Shown: positions 10,666-22,752, counted from the stretch's first letter. The stretch: 64,000 nucleotides of DNA from Edaphochlamys debaryana (GCA_016858145.1 JAEHOE010000007.1:434001-498000), one strand, 5' to 3'. The notes: a model not told the origin generated them from the sequence alone. Program-made: numbers and translations.

Positions 10666-13600
10666 TCAGTCGTCCATCAGCAGGCGGCGTGGCTCCGGTG
10701 GCTTGTCGTCCTCGGCTTCGCCCATGTCGGCGTCGCCATGCTCGACCTTTGCTACTGACCGCGAGCTCACCCGGGCACTGCTCCTCCTAATGCTACCCAG
10801 CATCGCCTCCTGCACCGCCGTGCGCCCAGGCGTTCGCCCGGCACGCGCGGGCGTGCGAGCCGGTCCTGGCGCCTCGCCTGCACTCCCCGCTAGCGTGGCC
10901 CCCCGCCCCTCCTGCGCCCCATCCGCCGCCTCGCCCGCGCCCGCTCGACTTCTGACCTCGCCACCCGCCGCCGTCTTGACACCCGCGGAGGGAGTCCCCG
11001 CGCGGCACAGCTTCTGCCGTAGCTCCGCGGCCTCAGCCGCCGCCGCCGCGGCCGCCTCGGCGGAAGGGGGCGCGGGCGCGGGCGCTGCGGCGCGCGAGGG
11101 TGTGCCTTGCGGCGCCGACGGCGGCGGCGCTGAGGGCCCCATGGGCCCGCCCGCTGCGCCCGTAAAGCTGGCGAGGAGGCCGCCGCCGCCAGCGCCCATC
11201 GCAGAGCGGAGGACACTGCGGGACGGCGTCTGGGCGCCGCGGGGCATCATAGGCGACGGCGGCGCCAGCGGCAACCCCGGCGGCCGCTTGCGCGCAGACG
11301 TTGGCGGCGGCACCGCCGCCGCCGCCAGCCCCGTCACCGCCGTGCTCGGCCCGGCCTCCTCGTCCAACACCAGCATCCGCGGCCGCAGCCGCCCCGACGG
11401 TGACCCCGGCGGCTCCGCCAGGCCCGCCCCCGCCGCCGCCACCGACGGCGACGGCGGCAGCGCGCACGCTGCCGCTGCCGCCGCTGCGCCTGCGCTCGCC
11501 GTCGGCGACGGCGCCGCCGCCAGGCCGCCGCCGAAGATCGCCGCCGCGCCGGCGTCGGCGTCCGCCGCCAGAGCCTTGAGCTTGGCGACGACGGCGTTGA
11601 CGGCGGCGGACCTCACGATGGCGACGGAGCGCGGCCGCGCGGAGCCGTCCGCCAGCACGCGCGGCTCCTCTATGCGCAGGAACTCGGGCACGGCGCGGGC
11701 CAGGGCTGTGAGGGCGTTGGTGGCGTCGCGCAGGGACAGGCCGGCGCGGGCGGGGCAGCGCTCGCACATGAGCTGAGCCACCTGGGGGTCGAGGGGCGGG
11801 GGTGAGGATGGGGGCTGGGCGACAGGCGAGGTGCGAATTGTGTGGCCGTGTGGGTAACGCTGTGCACTTGTATGGCCAAGCCTGGTTGAACTGGGGCCTT
11901 GCCGGTCCTCAGTGCTGGCAACTTGTGTCCTAGCCCACTTCAATTGGGTCCATGACGGTCTAACGAGTCGACGGGTCCGTCGCCTCGCAACCCCCCTGCG
12001 TTCTCCCACACAGGTGAGCCATGCGCCCATGCCCCTCATTCCCCACACGTGCCCGCTGCATGCTGCCCGCTTCTCGCTAGGCCCCGGCACCCCCATGCCC
12101 GCGCCTCACCTGCGTGAGCGGCTTGACCGTCGGCCCGGTGGGGCCGAACACCTGCCGCACCAGGTCGTGCGCCGAGGGCAGCAGGCCCACGGCCTTGCGC
12201 TGCTCCGCGCGCCGCTTGGCCTCGGGCGTCTGCGCAGCGGCGGCCGCCTCCACCTGCTGGATTTTCTGTGGGGTAGAAGGTGCATCGGAGAGGCAGGAAG
12301 AGCATTGTGGTTGGCTGAGGCATGCCGTAGGCAAGACGGCTATAGGAGGGGAGCTTGTCCGCTGCCTAGGGCCATTGCTGCACGCCGCCATGCATACGGT
12401 GGACGCACTCAGCCCGGCAGACCTGGCCCCGACCGCGGCACTTCGCAGAGGCTCGCCCCGGTCCGGCCTCCCCGTTTCCCTCCTAACCACCATGCCCCCG
12501 TCCCCACCTGCAGCGCCGCGGGCGACAGCATGCTGTGAAGCCGGGCCAGCCTGGGGTCGGCGTCACCGCCCCCCGCCCCCGCGGGCCGCAGCTGGCTCGT
12601 GGGCGTCGTGTCCCGAGGCGGCGCCGGCCTGACGCCTGCAGACTTGGGCGTCGCCGCACCGCCACCGCCACCGCCTCCCGCGCCCGAGCTGCCGCCCGCG
12701 CCCTGCTGAGACAGCTCCAGCGCCTGCCCGCCCGCCGCCTCCACACCCGACGCGTCCTGGACTCGATCGTCCAGAACCACAACCACGCCCGGCGCCGACC
12801 CCTCGCCCGAGCCCTCCAGCGACAGCAGACGCTTGGCTCCGCCACGGCTCGTGGTGGGCGTCTTGGGCGCGGCCCCAGCCCCAGCCCCAGCAGGGGCTGA
12901 AAGGGCGCCCGGGCCGGGTGTGCCGCCCTCTGGGATCGGCATGAGCGAGGGCGCCAGGGCGGTGGGCGGCAGGCCCAGGCGCGAGCGGGTGCGTGTGAGC
13001 GAGGCCGAGGTGCCCGAGGCGCCCGAGCCGCCGCTGCCCGGGGCGCTGGCGTCAGCGCCGCCGCTGGCGGAGCGAGTGGCCGAGGGGGAGGCGGAGCCGG
13101 CCGCGGCTAGGCCGCCGAGGGCACCCGCGAGCTGTGTGGAAGCGGAAGGCAGGTTTGCGAGGAGGGGCGAGGGGCAGGTCAGGGCAGCATGCGGTGGAAA
13201 TGCCCAGCAGGTCCAGCCACCCAACAAAGTCGCCGTGTTGATCCTGGCTCTTGCTGTTGCTCTAACCAAACAGCTGCATGAGAACCCACGGATGTGTACC
13301 TGGGCCTCGAATGAGGGTCCGGGAGGGCAGCTGGCAGCGGAGCGAAGGCCGCCGCCGGCGCCCGCGCTAGCAGCGGGGCTCAGGCCGCAGCCGGGCAGCG
13401 AGGCGCAGCGAGAGGGCGTGCCAGACGCGGGCGGCCGGGGCGGCAGCGGCTCCGAGGGCAGAGCGGGTTCCGCCCCTGTAACCGGGTCCTGGCGAGACAC
13501 AAGGGGGGACAAGGGGCGTATCAGTGTAAGACCGGGACAAGCGATGGGCCAGCCAAGACCGTGGCCCTGAACTGGCGCCATAGGTGAAGAGTCCCGCTGG

Positions 13601-14678
13601 CGGCTGCACTCCCCCGCTTTGCTAGTACGGCTGTGCGAAGATTGCTAACTCCATTGATATGTCAGTGGAAGCTGGGCGCTCCATAGCCTCACCACGGGGT
13701 TCTCTGCCGCGAACTTGGCCAGGCGAGCCCTGAAGTCGGCCGCCTCGCTCGGGGCGCTGTAGCGGCCCACGCTTCCGCCCCCTGCCGCGGAGCCGCCAGC
13801 CGCCCCGGAGGGGTCGGAGGCGCCGGGGCGGTCGAACAGGAGTAGGAGCTGTGTCTCCAGCCTGGTAAGGAGAAAACGGTGGAAAGGGCAAGGATCTGGT
13901 GAGGAGCTGGTCAGGGCTGGTGAGCAGGGGGAAGATAGGGTTGGGACGGTGGGTTGACCGGAAGGCCCCTATGCATGCAGACCGGCCCTGCCCGCGCTCA
14001 CTGTGAGGGGTTAGATGCTGAGGGCGCGCGGATGTACTGCCAGTCGAAGGACTCGGGACGCAGCGCCTTCATCTGTGCGATGTGGTCGACCTGCAGTCCG
14101 GGGCAGCGGGGGAAGATGTTGGGGGGTCATGGATGGTCGCGGGTTAGTCGGTCAGCGCGACTGGCATTATCATCATACCAGACGTGCAGTGGCAATGACG
14201 AGGAGAGGGAAGTGCGGGGAGGCCACTCACGCGGAGCTCGCGCTTGGTCATGTTCTCCACGATGTGCTTGACGCTGTTGTATGTGACGCGTTCGTTGCGC
14301 CGCTTGAGCAGGTTGCGGCCCGTCTGCAGCGCCTCTGCGCGCAGCAAGCCCATTGGCGTCAAGGCGTTGGCTCAGCTGTCACAGCCTGGCATCGACCCCC
14401 AGAAGCTTACCAAACATGCTCGCCAGCAACTCCAGCTCAGGTGTTAGCGGACAGGCTGCGACCGGGTCCGCAGCAGGCCCTTTCTCAGGGCTCGGAGCAG
14501 AAGCCGCTGAGTTTGCCCTGCCCGCTGCCGACCGTGCGCGCTTAGCGGGCGGCGACCGCGCATCCGCGTCGTCGGCATCCGAGGCCTTCTGCTGCACTGG
14601 CTTGAGCACACTTGCTGGCGACTTGGCTGAAACGCCCGTCGCGGCCAGCATTTGTTCACCACGACTTCTTCGCTTCAT
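10666..14678 (-). CDS. CDT1: DNA replication licensing factor CDT1
   Basis: Eight exons (14678-14411, 14334-14231, 14090-14002, 13861-13693, 13488-13300, 13131-12508, 12265-12110, 11781-10666) encode 904 residues, all junctions in phase. After a basic N-terminus (MKRRSRGEQM) comes the geminin-binding winged helix: ELELLASMFEALQTG, then RRNERVTYNSVKHIVENM, then VDHIAQMKALRPESFDWQYI and LETQLLLLFD. A long Ser/Pro/Ala/Gly region follows, then the C-terminal winged-helix region (KAVGLLPSAHDLVRQVFG, VAQLMCERCPARAGLSL, ALARAVPEFLRIEE) and another disordered tail with many SP/TP sites. Known: CDT1 loads MCM2-7 at origins in G1. The many S/TP sites would fit CDK control (inference). No obvious PIP degron is seen at the N-terminus. 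It is divergently paired with the reductase gene at 14811. Confidence 0.87.
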
Positions 14679-14810
14679 TTCTAGCAGCTGTGCACTACAC
14701 GTACGACGTGTGACAGAGTGAGGGCAAGTGGGGACAAGTCAGTTCGCGTCAACGTTCGGCGGACTTCCGGGGTCTCCCGCGCAAAGGTGCGATCTGCCGG
14801 ATGCAGCTTG
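14679..14810. promoter_or_regulatory. Compact divergent promoter CDT1 / ketopantoate reductase
   Basis: Only 132 bases separate the two start codons on opposite strands, so both transcripts must be driven from this spacer or from the neighbour's first exon. No TATA box is evident. Confidence 0.5.
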
Positions 14811-16586
14811 ATGCGCGTTCTTCGCCCGCAACCTCGCATAGCCGGCAATATGCACTATCATGTACTCGGTGCAGGCTCGCTGGGTCTACTCTTTGCCGCC
14901 CACCTCGCCAAGACCGGGCATGTGACTTTGCTGCTGCGCAATCAGGCGGCAGTGGATGCCTTCATAGCGAGTGGCTCACGAGTTTACCTCCAGGAGCTGT
15001 GGCGCGACCCGAACGCGAGCGCCAAATGGACCCAGTCCTTGACCATCTCTGCAGCCTGCGTGCCATGCGCCTCAACCCAGTCCATCCCGCTAGAGCCCAT
15101 CCAGCGCCTAGTGCTGGCCACCAAGGCCCCCGCGGCTACAGCGGCGCTACGAAGCGTGCTGCCGTTCTTGGCGCCCGGCGCTCGCCTGCTGCTGCTCCAG
15201 AACGGAGGGCTGGCAGTGGCTGATGAGCTGCGCCGCCAGCTGGGACCCCAACTCGAATTACAGCCGGCCTCCTCATCCAACCCCACTTCTACAACTCAAC
15301 AGGCTGCCGGCCCAGCAGCCCGCATCTACCTCGCCAGCGTAACCCACGGCTGCTTCCGGGGGGAGCCCCCTCTGGACCCGCCTGGCCCCAGCGACTCTGC
15401 CCCCCACCCCAGCGGTGCACGCGGGGTGGTGCATGCCGGCCTGGGGGAGGTCATCCTCGGTCCCTTGCCACCCCCTCCTCCGCATCCCGCCGCCGCCACC
15501 CTTGACCCCGACGACAGCGCCTTCCTCTCGGAGCTGGCGGCAGCGCTACCTGGCCTCGCCCTGCGGCCCACGCCGCCGTTGCAGCTGGCGGCTGCGCTGG
15601 CGTCCAAATTGGCAGCCAATGCGGCCATCAACCCCCTGACGGCGCTGCTGGGCTGCCGCAACGGCGCCCTGGTGGAGCCGGGCCTGGGCGCGCCGCTGCC
15701 GCTGCCGCTGCCGCTGCCGCTGCCGCTGCCGCTGCTGCCCGTGACGGGGCTGGATGGAGCGCAGGGTGCTGGCGGAGGCGCAGGGGGTGGAGGTGGAAGT
15801 GGAGGTGGAGGCAGGGATGGAGGGCTTCCGGGGGTCATGAGGGCGGTGTGTCGGGAGCTGGTGGCGGTGCTGGGACCCCGCGCGTTCGCACTGCCGCCGC
15901 GGGCTCTGCAGGCGGCGGTGCGGGGGGCTCCCGTGCAGGGCTCGGCCACAGGAGGCGGAGACGGAGACCGAGGTGGACAGGGGGAAGCAGCAGCGGCGGA
16001 GGCGCGGGAGGCGGAGGAGGCGCTGTACGAGTGGGTGGCTGGCGTCGCCAGGGCCACCAGCCGCAACCGGTCCTCCATGCTGCAGGTGCGTTGGGGCCGG
16101 TGGGGGCCAGCGGTGCACACGGGATGGGGTCATGGGGATGGGGTGTGTGTGGGCTCAGTCGCAGCCTGGAGCACGGCGTCAACCACAGCATGCGGCGCTT
16201 CTTGCCCTTGAGCGGTTACCTGCGGGGTGTCCCTTGTTCGGGCTGGCTGCGGGGTACCCTTCCCACCTCACGCGCTTGCTAGCTTTGCTCGCCAATCCCT
16301 CACCGCTCTGTGCCACCTCCGCCGCCCCTCTACACCTTCCTCTCCGCTTCTACGCCCCACTCCCCCTCTTCCCCAGGACGTGGCGGCGGGGCGGCGCACG
16401 GAGGTCGACTACCTCACAGGCTGGGTGGTCTCGCAGGCCGCAGCCCGGGGCGTGGACGTGCCCACCAACGCCGCCCTGTACGCCCTGGTCAAAGCCAAGG
16501 AGCGCCTGGCGGAGGCGGAGGCGGAGGCAGAGGCGGAGGCTAAGGCTGGAACCGGGGAGGGGCTGGCGGAACCCAGGGGCCGCTAG
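14811..16586 (+). CDS. panE: 2-dehydropantoate 2-reductase (ketopantoate reductase)
   Basis: Two exons, 14811-16085 and 16377-16586, encode 494 residues. The N-terminal Rossmann motif is HVLGAGSLGLLFAAHLA (GxGxxG at 20-25), followed by LLLRN and the LQNGG loop. The C-terminal helical domain has KLAANAAINPLTALLGCRNG (the family Lys and Asn), SSMLQDVAAGRRTEVDYLTG across the splice, and GVDVPTNAALYALVKAKE. Reaction: NADPH-dependent reduction of 2-dehydropantoate to pantoate in pantothenate/CoA synthesis. The start is the in-frame ATG at 14811; a second in-frame ATG at 14850 begins right at the Rossmann strand. Much longer than bacterial PanE (about 300 residues) because of Pro/Gly inserts, including a Leu-Pro run from a CTGCCG repeat near 15697-15736 and a Gly-rich run after it. 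Confidence 0.9.
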
Positions 16587-18043
16587 CTGGGACGATCGAG
16601 CCCAAGGCCCTGGCCTTGAGCAATAGCTACGGCGGTCAGCACGAGGGCAGCGCTTGAAGGCGCTTGCGAGTACGGTATGGGCAAGGCAACCTTTGCTTGC
16701 GGGAGGGCTGAGGAGCCCTTCGCATTGGCGCGACGCCCTGACTTACACCAACGGCATGTGGAGGTGGCTGACGAGCGTTGCTGAGGTGAGGGGAGACCCG
16801 GAAGGATGGATGACTGCTGGCTTTGCGGCCGGCATAAATGCGACGATGCAGTCTGGTAGGTAGAACCTGCGTTGCGTGTCAGGAAGGGGCAGGTTAGGGA
16901 TAAGGGAGGAACGGAGCGGCATAGCGCTGCATGGAATGCTGCTGCCGCCGGCAACACGTGCCATGCCGTAGGCTTGTGGAGTAGGATTGGCGTGAGCCTT
17001 GCGAAGACTGAGTACCGACATCAGCATTGTGGGGTAAGAGTGCACGGTGAGCGCTCTGCATAGGGTCGTGGGCGGTAAACACAAGGTTTCGCAGCGGAGC
17101 TCCTGGTGTGGCTGGGCTGCAGGGGTTGAGCCCAGCTATAGCTAGAGGGCCGTTTGGGCCCAGGAAGGCGGGCACTGCTGCTTAGCTGATCGTAGAGAGT
17201 GGAGCGTACGTGGTAGAAGGGTGCGGGTGGCTGACGTGAGGGGGGGCATGGGTAGGCCTTGTCAATGTACCGGTACACGACTACGTCAGGACGCCGACTC
17301 TCGCCTGGCTACCCCTGACGCCCCTTCCCTACTGCAAGCAATGTTCGAGCAATTGAGGCTGGAGCGCTCTGAAGGTTGGCATTGTAGGTATGTGAGTGAG
17401 GGATCCGCCCGGCGAGTTGTCTGTTGTGGCTTCGCGGCGGGCGGCGGGTGTTGCCGCAGGCTGGGAGAGCTGTAGCCATGCAGGACTGTGTGTGTCGAGT
17501 CATCAAGGCGGTCACTGCCGTGCTGAACGTGGTGACGACTGTGCGGGGGCAACGCATAGGGCTGCGGCGGCTAGGAGTCGCATGATGGGCGGGGAAAGGG
17601 TGCGGGAAAAGTGCATCTGGGGGGCTTTTGGGAACGGTGCAGGACAGGTCCAGCCTTCGGGATGATTAGGGTCCATTGAGCCCTTGGGGGGATTCTGTGC
17701 TCGCAGGGGCCGTGCAGCGTAGTCCAGAGCTCCAGACGACGACGAAGGGGAATGCAGCTGAGCGCGTCGACGAATAGCCGCTGCCGCAACTCGAGAGAAG
17801 AAGGCAGGGTGCATTTGGGGGGAAGCGTGTCAGAATACACATGACGTAGGCACGGCGGCAGCGACTGGGCTGACGGTCGTCCATACTTCCTGCCCACAGC
17901 ACTGTCTCGCTCGTAGCAACCCAGCACGACCCACAAACGTCAAGCCCGTCGCTTAAACTGACAGAAGCCACCAGAATCTAACTCGCCGAGACCCATCAAG
18001 CCGTCTTTCAGCAATACTCTTAATCTAGGCTAGTGTTGCTAGT
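16587..18043. other. Intergenic, 1.46 kb
   Basis: No ORF with an ATG, splice-site support or a recognisable domain on either strand. It holds the 3' UTR of the reductase gene and the promoter of the E2 gene. I found no TGTAA on the plus strand near the reductase stop. Confidence 0.4.
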
Positions 18044-20455
18044 ATGGACATAGGGCGGATCAATAAGGAGCTCAAGGAAATAGAGCGCGACACCGCGTCT
18101 GGCGTCAGAGTGGAGCTGCGGAATGGGAGCGACCTGCAGCACCTGACCGGCTTCGTTCAGGGCCCTAAGGTGCTGGGGTTATGAGCGTCGCCCGGCGCCG
18201 TCGCTTGCGATCGGCATGGCGGAACGGCCCATGCCGACTCGTTTGCCGCGCCTGGCCGTAGGACACGCCCTACGAGGGCGGGATATTCAAGGTGGAGATC
18301 ACGCTGGAGAACTCGTACCCCTTCGTGCCTCCAAAGATGAAGTTCCTGACCAAAGTGGGGGTGGCCTCCGGGGCGCGGGGGTGAGGGTTTGAGTAGTCCG
18401 CGGCAAGCGGCACGGAGCGCCCCACACGCGCTGCTCCTTGGCTCCACGCCGTACAAGATCATCAATGCGGGGTAGAGGCAGGAAGGCTGTTGGTGGGAGA
18501 CCTACTGTCACCAGCTGCGCTCCTTCCGGGGGGGGCACGGTCTGACGGGGCGTGCGGCCCCAACCGCAGGTGTGGCACCCCAACGTGAGCAGCCAAAGCG
18601 GCGCCATCTGCCTCGACATCCTCAAAGACCAGGTCGGTCGCTTGGCCGCTGAGGGCGCTAGGTGCTGGGAAACTGGGGAGCTTCGGGGCTTCGCTTGCTC
18701 TGTGCTTGGGCCAGGGGGCAGGGCAGAGGCGGCGTGCTGCGTGCTACACGGCTGCCCCGCGGCTGGGGTGCTCTCGGTCTCGGCTTTTGGGACGGATACT
18801 TAGGCCGCTTGAAGGATGAGGATGAGTCTTGGCTCCCGCTGCTGCGCGCTCGCCACCAACTCGGCCGCCGCCATCGCTGACCCCACTTGACCCGACCCGA
18901 CCCGACCCCGCTGCAGTGGAGCCCGGCCCTGACCCTCAAGACGGCGCTCCTGAGCCTGCAGGCGCTGCTGTCCTCGCCGCAGCCAGACGACCCGCAGGTG
19001 GGGGCGGAGCCTTGCTTGGGCTGGGGCTGGGGGGCTAGGGGTTGGGGAGGGGGGCAGTGGGGTCGCAGGTGGGGGCGGAGCGTTGCTTGGGTTGGGGCTG
19101 GGGCTGCATGGCTAGCGGTTTGGGAGGGGGGCAGTGGGGTCGCAGGTGGGGGCCGCGTGCCTGGGGCTGGGGGGATGGCGCACTGAAGGCGACGCGTGTG
19201 CCACTTGCACTGGGTCCAGACGGGGTGGCAAGGGGCCCGGAGCCTGTGGGTGGCCCTCGGGTGTGGGCTGGGCCTTGCGTGCCTTAGGCGGCATGGTTGC
19301 TTGCCTGGGGCGCGCAGGGGGGCTAGGTTGGTGTTGAGCGGACTCGGGGGGAGCGCTTGCAGGCGGGCAATGCTTGGGTCGTGCCGCAGACAGGGAGGTC
19401 AGCAGGTCGGAGCGGGTATCGGGAGGGTGCAGGGAAAGGGGTTGGGTTCGTGGGCGTGGGCGTCGTGTCTCCAAGGCAAACACGCGGAGCGAGCAGCGTG
19501 GGATGGTCGTGGCCCCATGGTTCAGCCGGAGCTCTTGGCCTTTACCTTGACATCCCTTACCCCCAGCAACTGTAGCTCAGGCTGGCGGCGCGATCCCGCT
19601 CAACTCAAACACCTCTACCCCCCACCCCGCCCTGTGCCCTGTTGGTGGCGCCCGTTGCATTCCCCCGCCCACGTTCCTGCCCCTACCGCCTTCCTCGCCC
19701 CCTTATACCCCTACCCCCGGGCCCCCCCCCTCGGAATGCGGTGGTGGCGAAGCAGCTATGGCCCCAAGCGGTTGAAGCCTAGCCTGGCGGCGCGATCCCG
19801 CTCAGCTCAGATTCCCCTGCCCCCTTCAACCCCCTACCCCGCCCCCTACCCCACCCCCAGGACGCTGTGGTGGCCAAGCAGTTCATGAGCGACCACGAAA
19901 CGTACCGCAAGACGGCAAGGTGGGAGAGCCGGCGAGCTATGGCCTTGGCGGCTGGGGAGCGCTGGGGTCGGAAGCGCCAGAGGCGAAGGCCGGCTGCCGA
20001 GCGGCGGGTGCACCGGGCACGACCTGTGGCCATGGCCTGCCCTGTGCAGAGGGCGGGCGGTGCCCGGTCCTCCGGGTCTCTTCACGCCCCTGCTGCCCGC
20101 CTCGCTCCCACGCCAGCCCCGGGAGCCAGCGCCGCGGGCCCTGTGCCTTGCCTCCTCTCGCCCTTCCTTTTCCCCTGCGTCCCTGTCCCGATCATTGGGC
20201 TACCGCTCCCCCAACCCCAACCCCGACCCTGCCCCTCCCCTCACGTCCCCACTCCCGACCCGGCTTCCGACCCCGACCCCGACCCCGCCCCACAGATTCT
20301 GGACCGAGTCCTTCGCCATCCCGCCCAGCCAGAGCGCTCTGGAGGAGAAGATCGCGCACATCACGGAGATGGGCTTCGACCGGGCGGCGGCCGTGGCGGC
20401 GCTGGAGGCCGTGGGCGGGGACGAGCAGGCGGCGCTGGAGCGGCTGCTGGGGTAG
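18044..20455 (+). CDS. UBE2K: UBE2K-type ubiquitin-conjugating enzyme E2 with C-terminal UBA
   Basis: Six exons (18044-18169, 18262-18354, 18570-18632, 18917-18997, 19861-19919, 20296-20455) encode 193 residues; human UBE2K has 200. The UBC fold starts [16 protein letters not shown], then [32 protein letters not shown] (HPN at 76-78), catalytic Cys87 in [12 protein letters not shown], then [24 protein letters not shown] domain closes the protein ([26 protein letters not shown]). Known: UBE2K/UBC27 builds Lys48-linked chains. Intron 4 is long (863 bases) and contains tandem copies of sequence that begin at the donor. Confidence 0.93.
18995..19147 (+). repeat. Tandem duplication seeded on the exon 4 donor of UBE2K
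   Basis: The block starting CAGGTGGGGGCGGAG and ending GGGGGGCAGTGGGGTCG occurs at 18995-19065 and again, slightly longer, at 19066-19142. A third CAGGTGGGGGC follows directly. Each copy recreates an exon-end-like CAG|GT donor. Confidence 0.75.
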
Positions 20456-21831
20456 CCAGGTTGGGTGGGGGCCTGGGGGAGGGCTATGGAGGGAGGTGGC
20501 AACCTGCCTGGAGCGCGGTGCGCATGGGGTGGGGGGAGGGGAGGGAAGGTGGTGTGGGGAGGGCATGGGAGGCATGGGGTGGGGTGCGGATGGCAGGCGC
20601 GGGTGCAGGGGACGGCGGTGGGGTGTTGAGGATGCGTGTGGAGGTGGAGGCACGACCGGCGTGCTGAAGGGGAGGCGGGGGGGAGTTGGCGATGGGCGTG
20701 GGGCGGAACGCGGAAGCCACGCCACGGATTGAGGTCTCACGAGGGCTTGGCGTGCATCTCGTGCGGCTGCTGCGGTCAAAGTGGAAGACACGCGCTGGCT
20801 GGTGCGTGCAGCGGCCGCGATGGCTGGCTGGCTGCAATGCAGGGGCAGGGGGGCCGGCAGCTGGCGCAGGTGCCAAGCTACCGTACCGCCCTGTGGTGCT
20901 TGGAGGTGAAGTGCGTGCGCTGTAACTGTATGGGACAGCGCGTGACTGTGCTCTGAGTGGGGAGTCTGGGCCGGGCCATGTGCAATGATTGGAGCCTCCT
21001 TACCGGTAGTCCTGCGATTGCATGCCCGATTCTTACCGTTCCTTGCCCCCACAAACTTCTACTCGGCGCAGACGCAGCTGTTGTGCGACTTGGCCCCCGT
21101 GCATAGCCCATCAGTGCTTGCTCTTGCTAAGAGCTCGCTTATCCGGACGCAGCCTTCAGCTCAAACGCCTGTGGCCGACAGCCCTGGGCCCTTGCCAACT
21201 CCAACACCCCACGGCCTGCGTTCCCCCTTGGCACCCACACCCGCTCACTCCAGGCCGCACCAGGCAGTCCTGCCTCAACTCTCGGCCTCCCCGGCCTAGG
21301 CACCCGCTCCATCTCCTTGGCTTCCCCGACCCAGCCGCGTGATCCAGCAGGGGGGCCCGGCCACCACCGCTTGCTGTGCTAGGCTCTAGGGCACTGCAGC
21401 GCCTCAGCTCCAGCGGTCTGGGTCCGTTATTACTTACTCAGCCCGCCCATCCAGGGCCGCCCTGGGGGGGGGCAGTATTCAGGGGAACGTGCCCATCACG
21501 AGTCGACGCTTTTTGCTCCGTGCGACCCCCCGCCCCGAGCCCCTCCAGCCTCCAGCCTCCTCCCTGCCATAAGACCCCGCTCCCAGACGCCATCAGGCCC
21601 CGGCACACGCCTTTGCTGGAGCCCGCTCCGGGGTCCTCGCTGACCTTGCCCATCGCTGAACCCAGGCCGGGGTGTCCGGGGCGGAGAGCACGAGGTTGCA
21701 AGATGGGTCAGGACCCTTGCGCAAGACGTCCACCCTAGGGTCCTGGCCACCACCAACCCAGCACTGGCAGCCAGGCCCGGGCGTTCGTCCCCCGTGACCA
21801 ACCCCCATGCCCGCCCCCCACAGCCCACCCG
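20456..21831. other. Intergenic, 1.4 kb
   Basis: Holds the UBE2K 3' UTR; from about 21000 to 21830 I see only C-rich low-complexity sequence with no supported gene. Confidence 0.4.
20921..20925 (+). terminator. TGTAA polyadenylation signal (UBE2K)
   Basis: TGTAA on the plus strand, 466 bases past the UBE2K stop. Confidence 0.5.
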
Positions 21832-22752
21832 TCATTGCCTCCTCCACGGCCCCCTCCACTGCCCACCCGTGTGCGGTCTGATGGCTTGGTCGGGAAAGGG
21901 GACGGCGGGGTAGTAGCCGGCGGGGGGCTGCGGGTAGCCTGCGCATGGGGCGAGACAGGGGATTCGGAAGGCAAGCAACCCTCAGGGCCCGGCTGCTGCC
22001 GCGGAAAGACTCCCCCAGGGCCCCAGCCTTAGGCCCCTAGCTCCTGCCCTTGCCAGCCCAAGGCTTACCGGTATGCCTTGCGCTTGCCCTTGCTCTTGCT
22101 GTGGCCCTTCTGTGGCCCCTGGCCAGAGCGCCCATGACCGCCCCTAACCCTTCTGGCCCCGGCCCCATCCAATCCCGCCAACCGTCTTACCCGCCACAGG
22201 AACGCCCAGCGCTGGCGGCGGCTGCCCCGATGCGCCCTCGAACAGCGGCGAGGCCGACGGCGGCTCCTTGTCTCCGGAGGCCCCTGTGCCGGCAGCCGCT
22301 CCCGTGTTCTCGGCTTCATCACTGGGGGGCCCTGGCCGCTCCCCGTGACGGCGCCCCTTGCGGCCCTTGCGACCCGTGTGGGCATCGGGCTGCAGCGGTC
22401 GGTAGCCCTCGCCGGGGCCGGGGGTGCAGGGGCGCGGGGGCTGGCGGCGCTGCTGCCGGCAGCCTGCGGGGGGGCAGGGACGCGGGGACAGGGGCGCGGA
22501 GGGACGGGCGTGCGGTAAGAACCTTGCTGCGATTCCCAGGGCCTGCACCGCAGAAGTGGGCTCGCAGGCAGCTACCAAACGGGGCAACAGCACAAGCAGG
22601 CGGCTGCGCAGGAGGGAGAGCCGCAGCCGCGAAAGCCGCCGACCGCGGACTTGACAGCCAGAAAGCCCGCGGCCCTCTGCGCCTTTCGCGGGCCGCTCCC
22701 CCGCCGCTAGCGAGCTAGCTCAGGCCCGCTTACGGGAGCTGCAGCCGCCCAT
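21832..22752 (-). CDS. Small protein with predicted N-myristoylation/palmitoylation site, unrecognised
   Basis: Not recognised. Exons 22752-22734, 22463-22191 and 21938-21832 all join in phase 1 at good splice sites (CCC|GTAAGC, C-rich tract then GCAG, GGCGG|GTAAGA, CATGCGCAG) to give 132 residues. The start MGGCSSRCRQQRRQ has Gly2, Cys4 and Ser6, the pattern for N-myristoylation with palmitoylation, followed by arginines. The middle is GEGYRPLQPDAHTG, a basic patch (GRKGRKGRRHGE) and an acidic/Pro/Ala stretch. The end is GYPQPPAGYYPAVPFPDQ and a short basic tail. Inferred: a membrane-anchored, largely disordered protein. An extra exon 22143-22069 would also keep frame but disrupts the Pro/Tyr motif, so I left it out. 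It lies between UBE2K and NOL11. Confidence 0.45.

Noticed and set aside
10523..11776. 417-codon plus-strand frame
   Set aside because: Antisense to CDT1's last exon, with GC-rich codon mirroring and no domain.
22069..22143. Possible extra exon of the MGGCSS protein
   Set aside because: It keeps frame (phase 1 both sides) but inserts an Arg/Ala run that breaks the smooth PVAGYPQPPAGYY join; it could be an alternative exon.
22050..22718. 222-codon plus-strand frame
   Set aside because: Low-complexity shadow of the minus-strand small gene; no splice or domain support.
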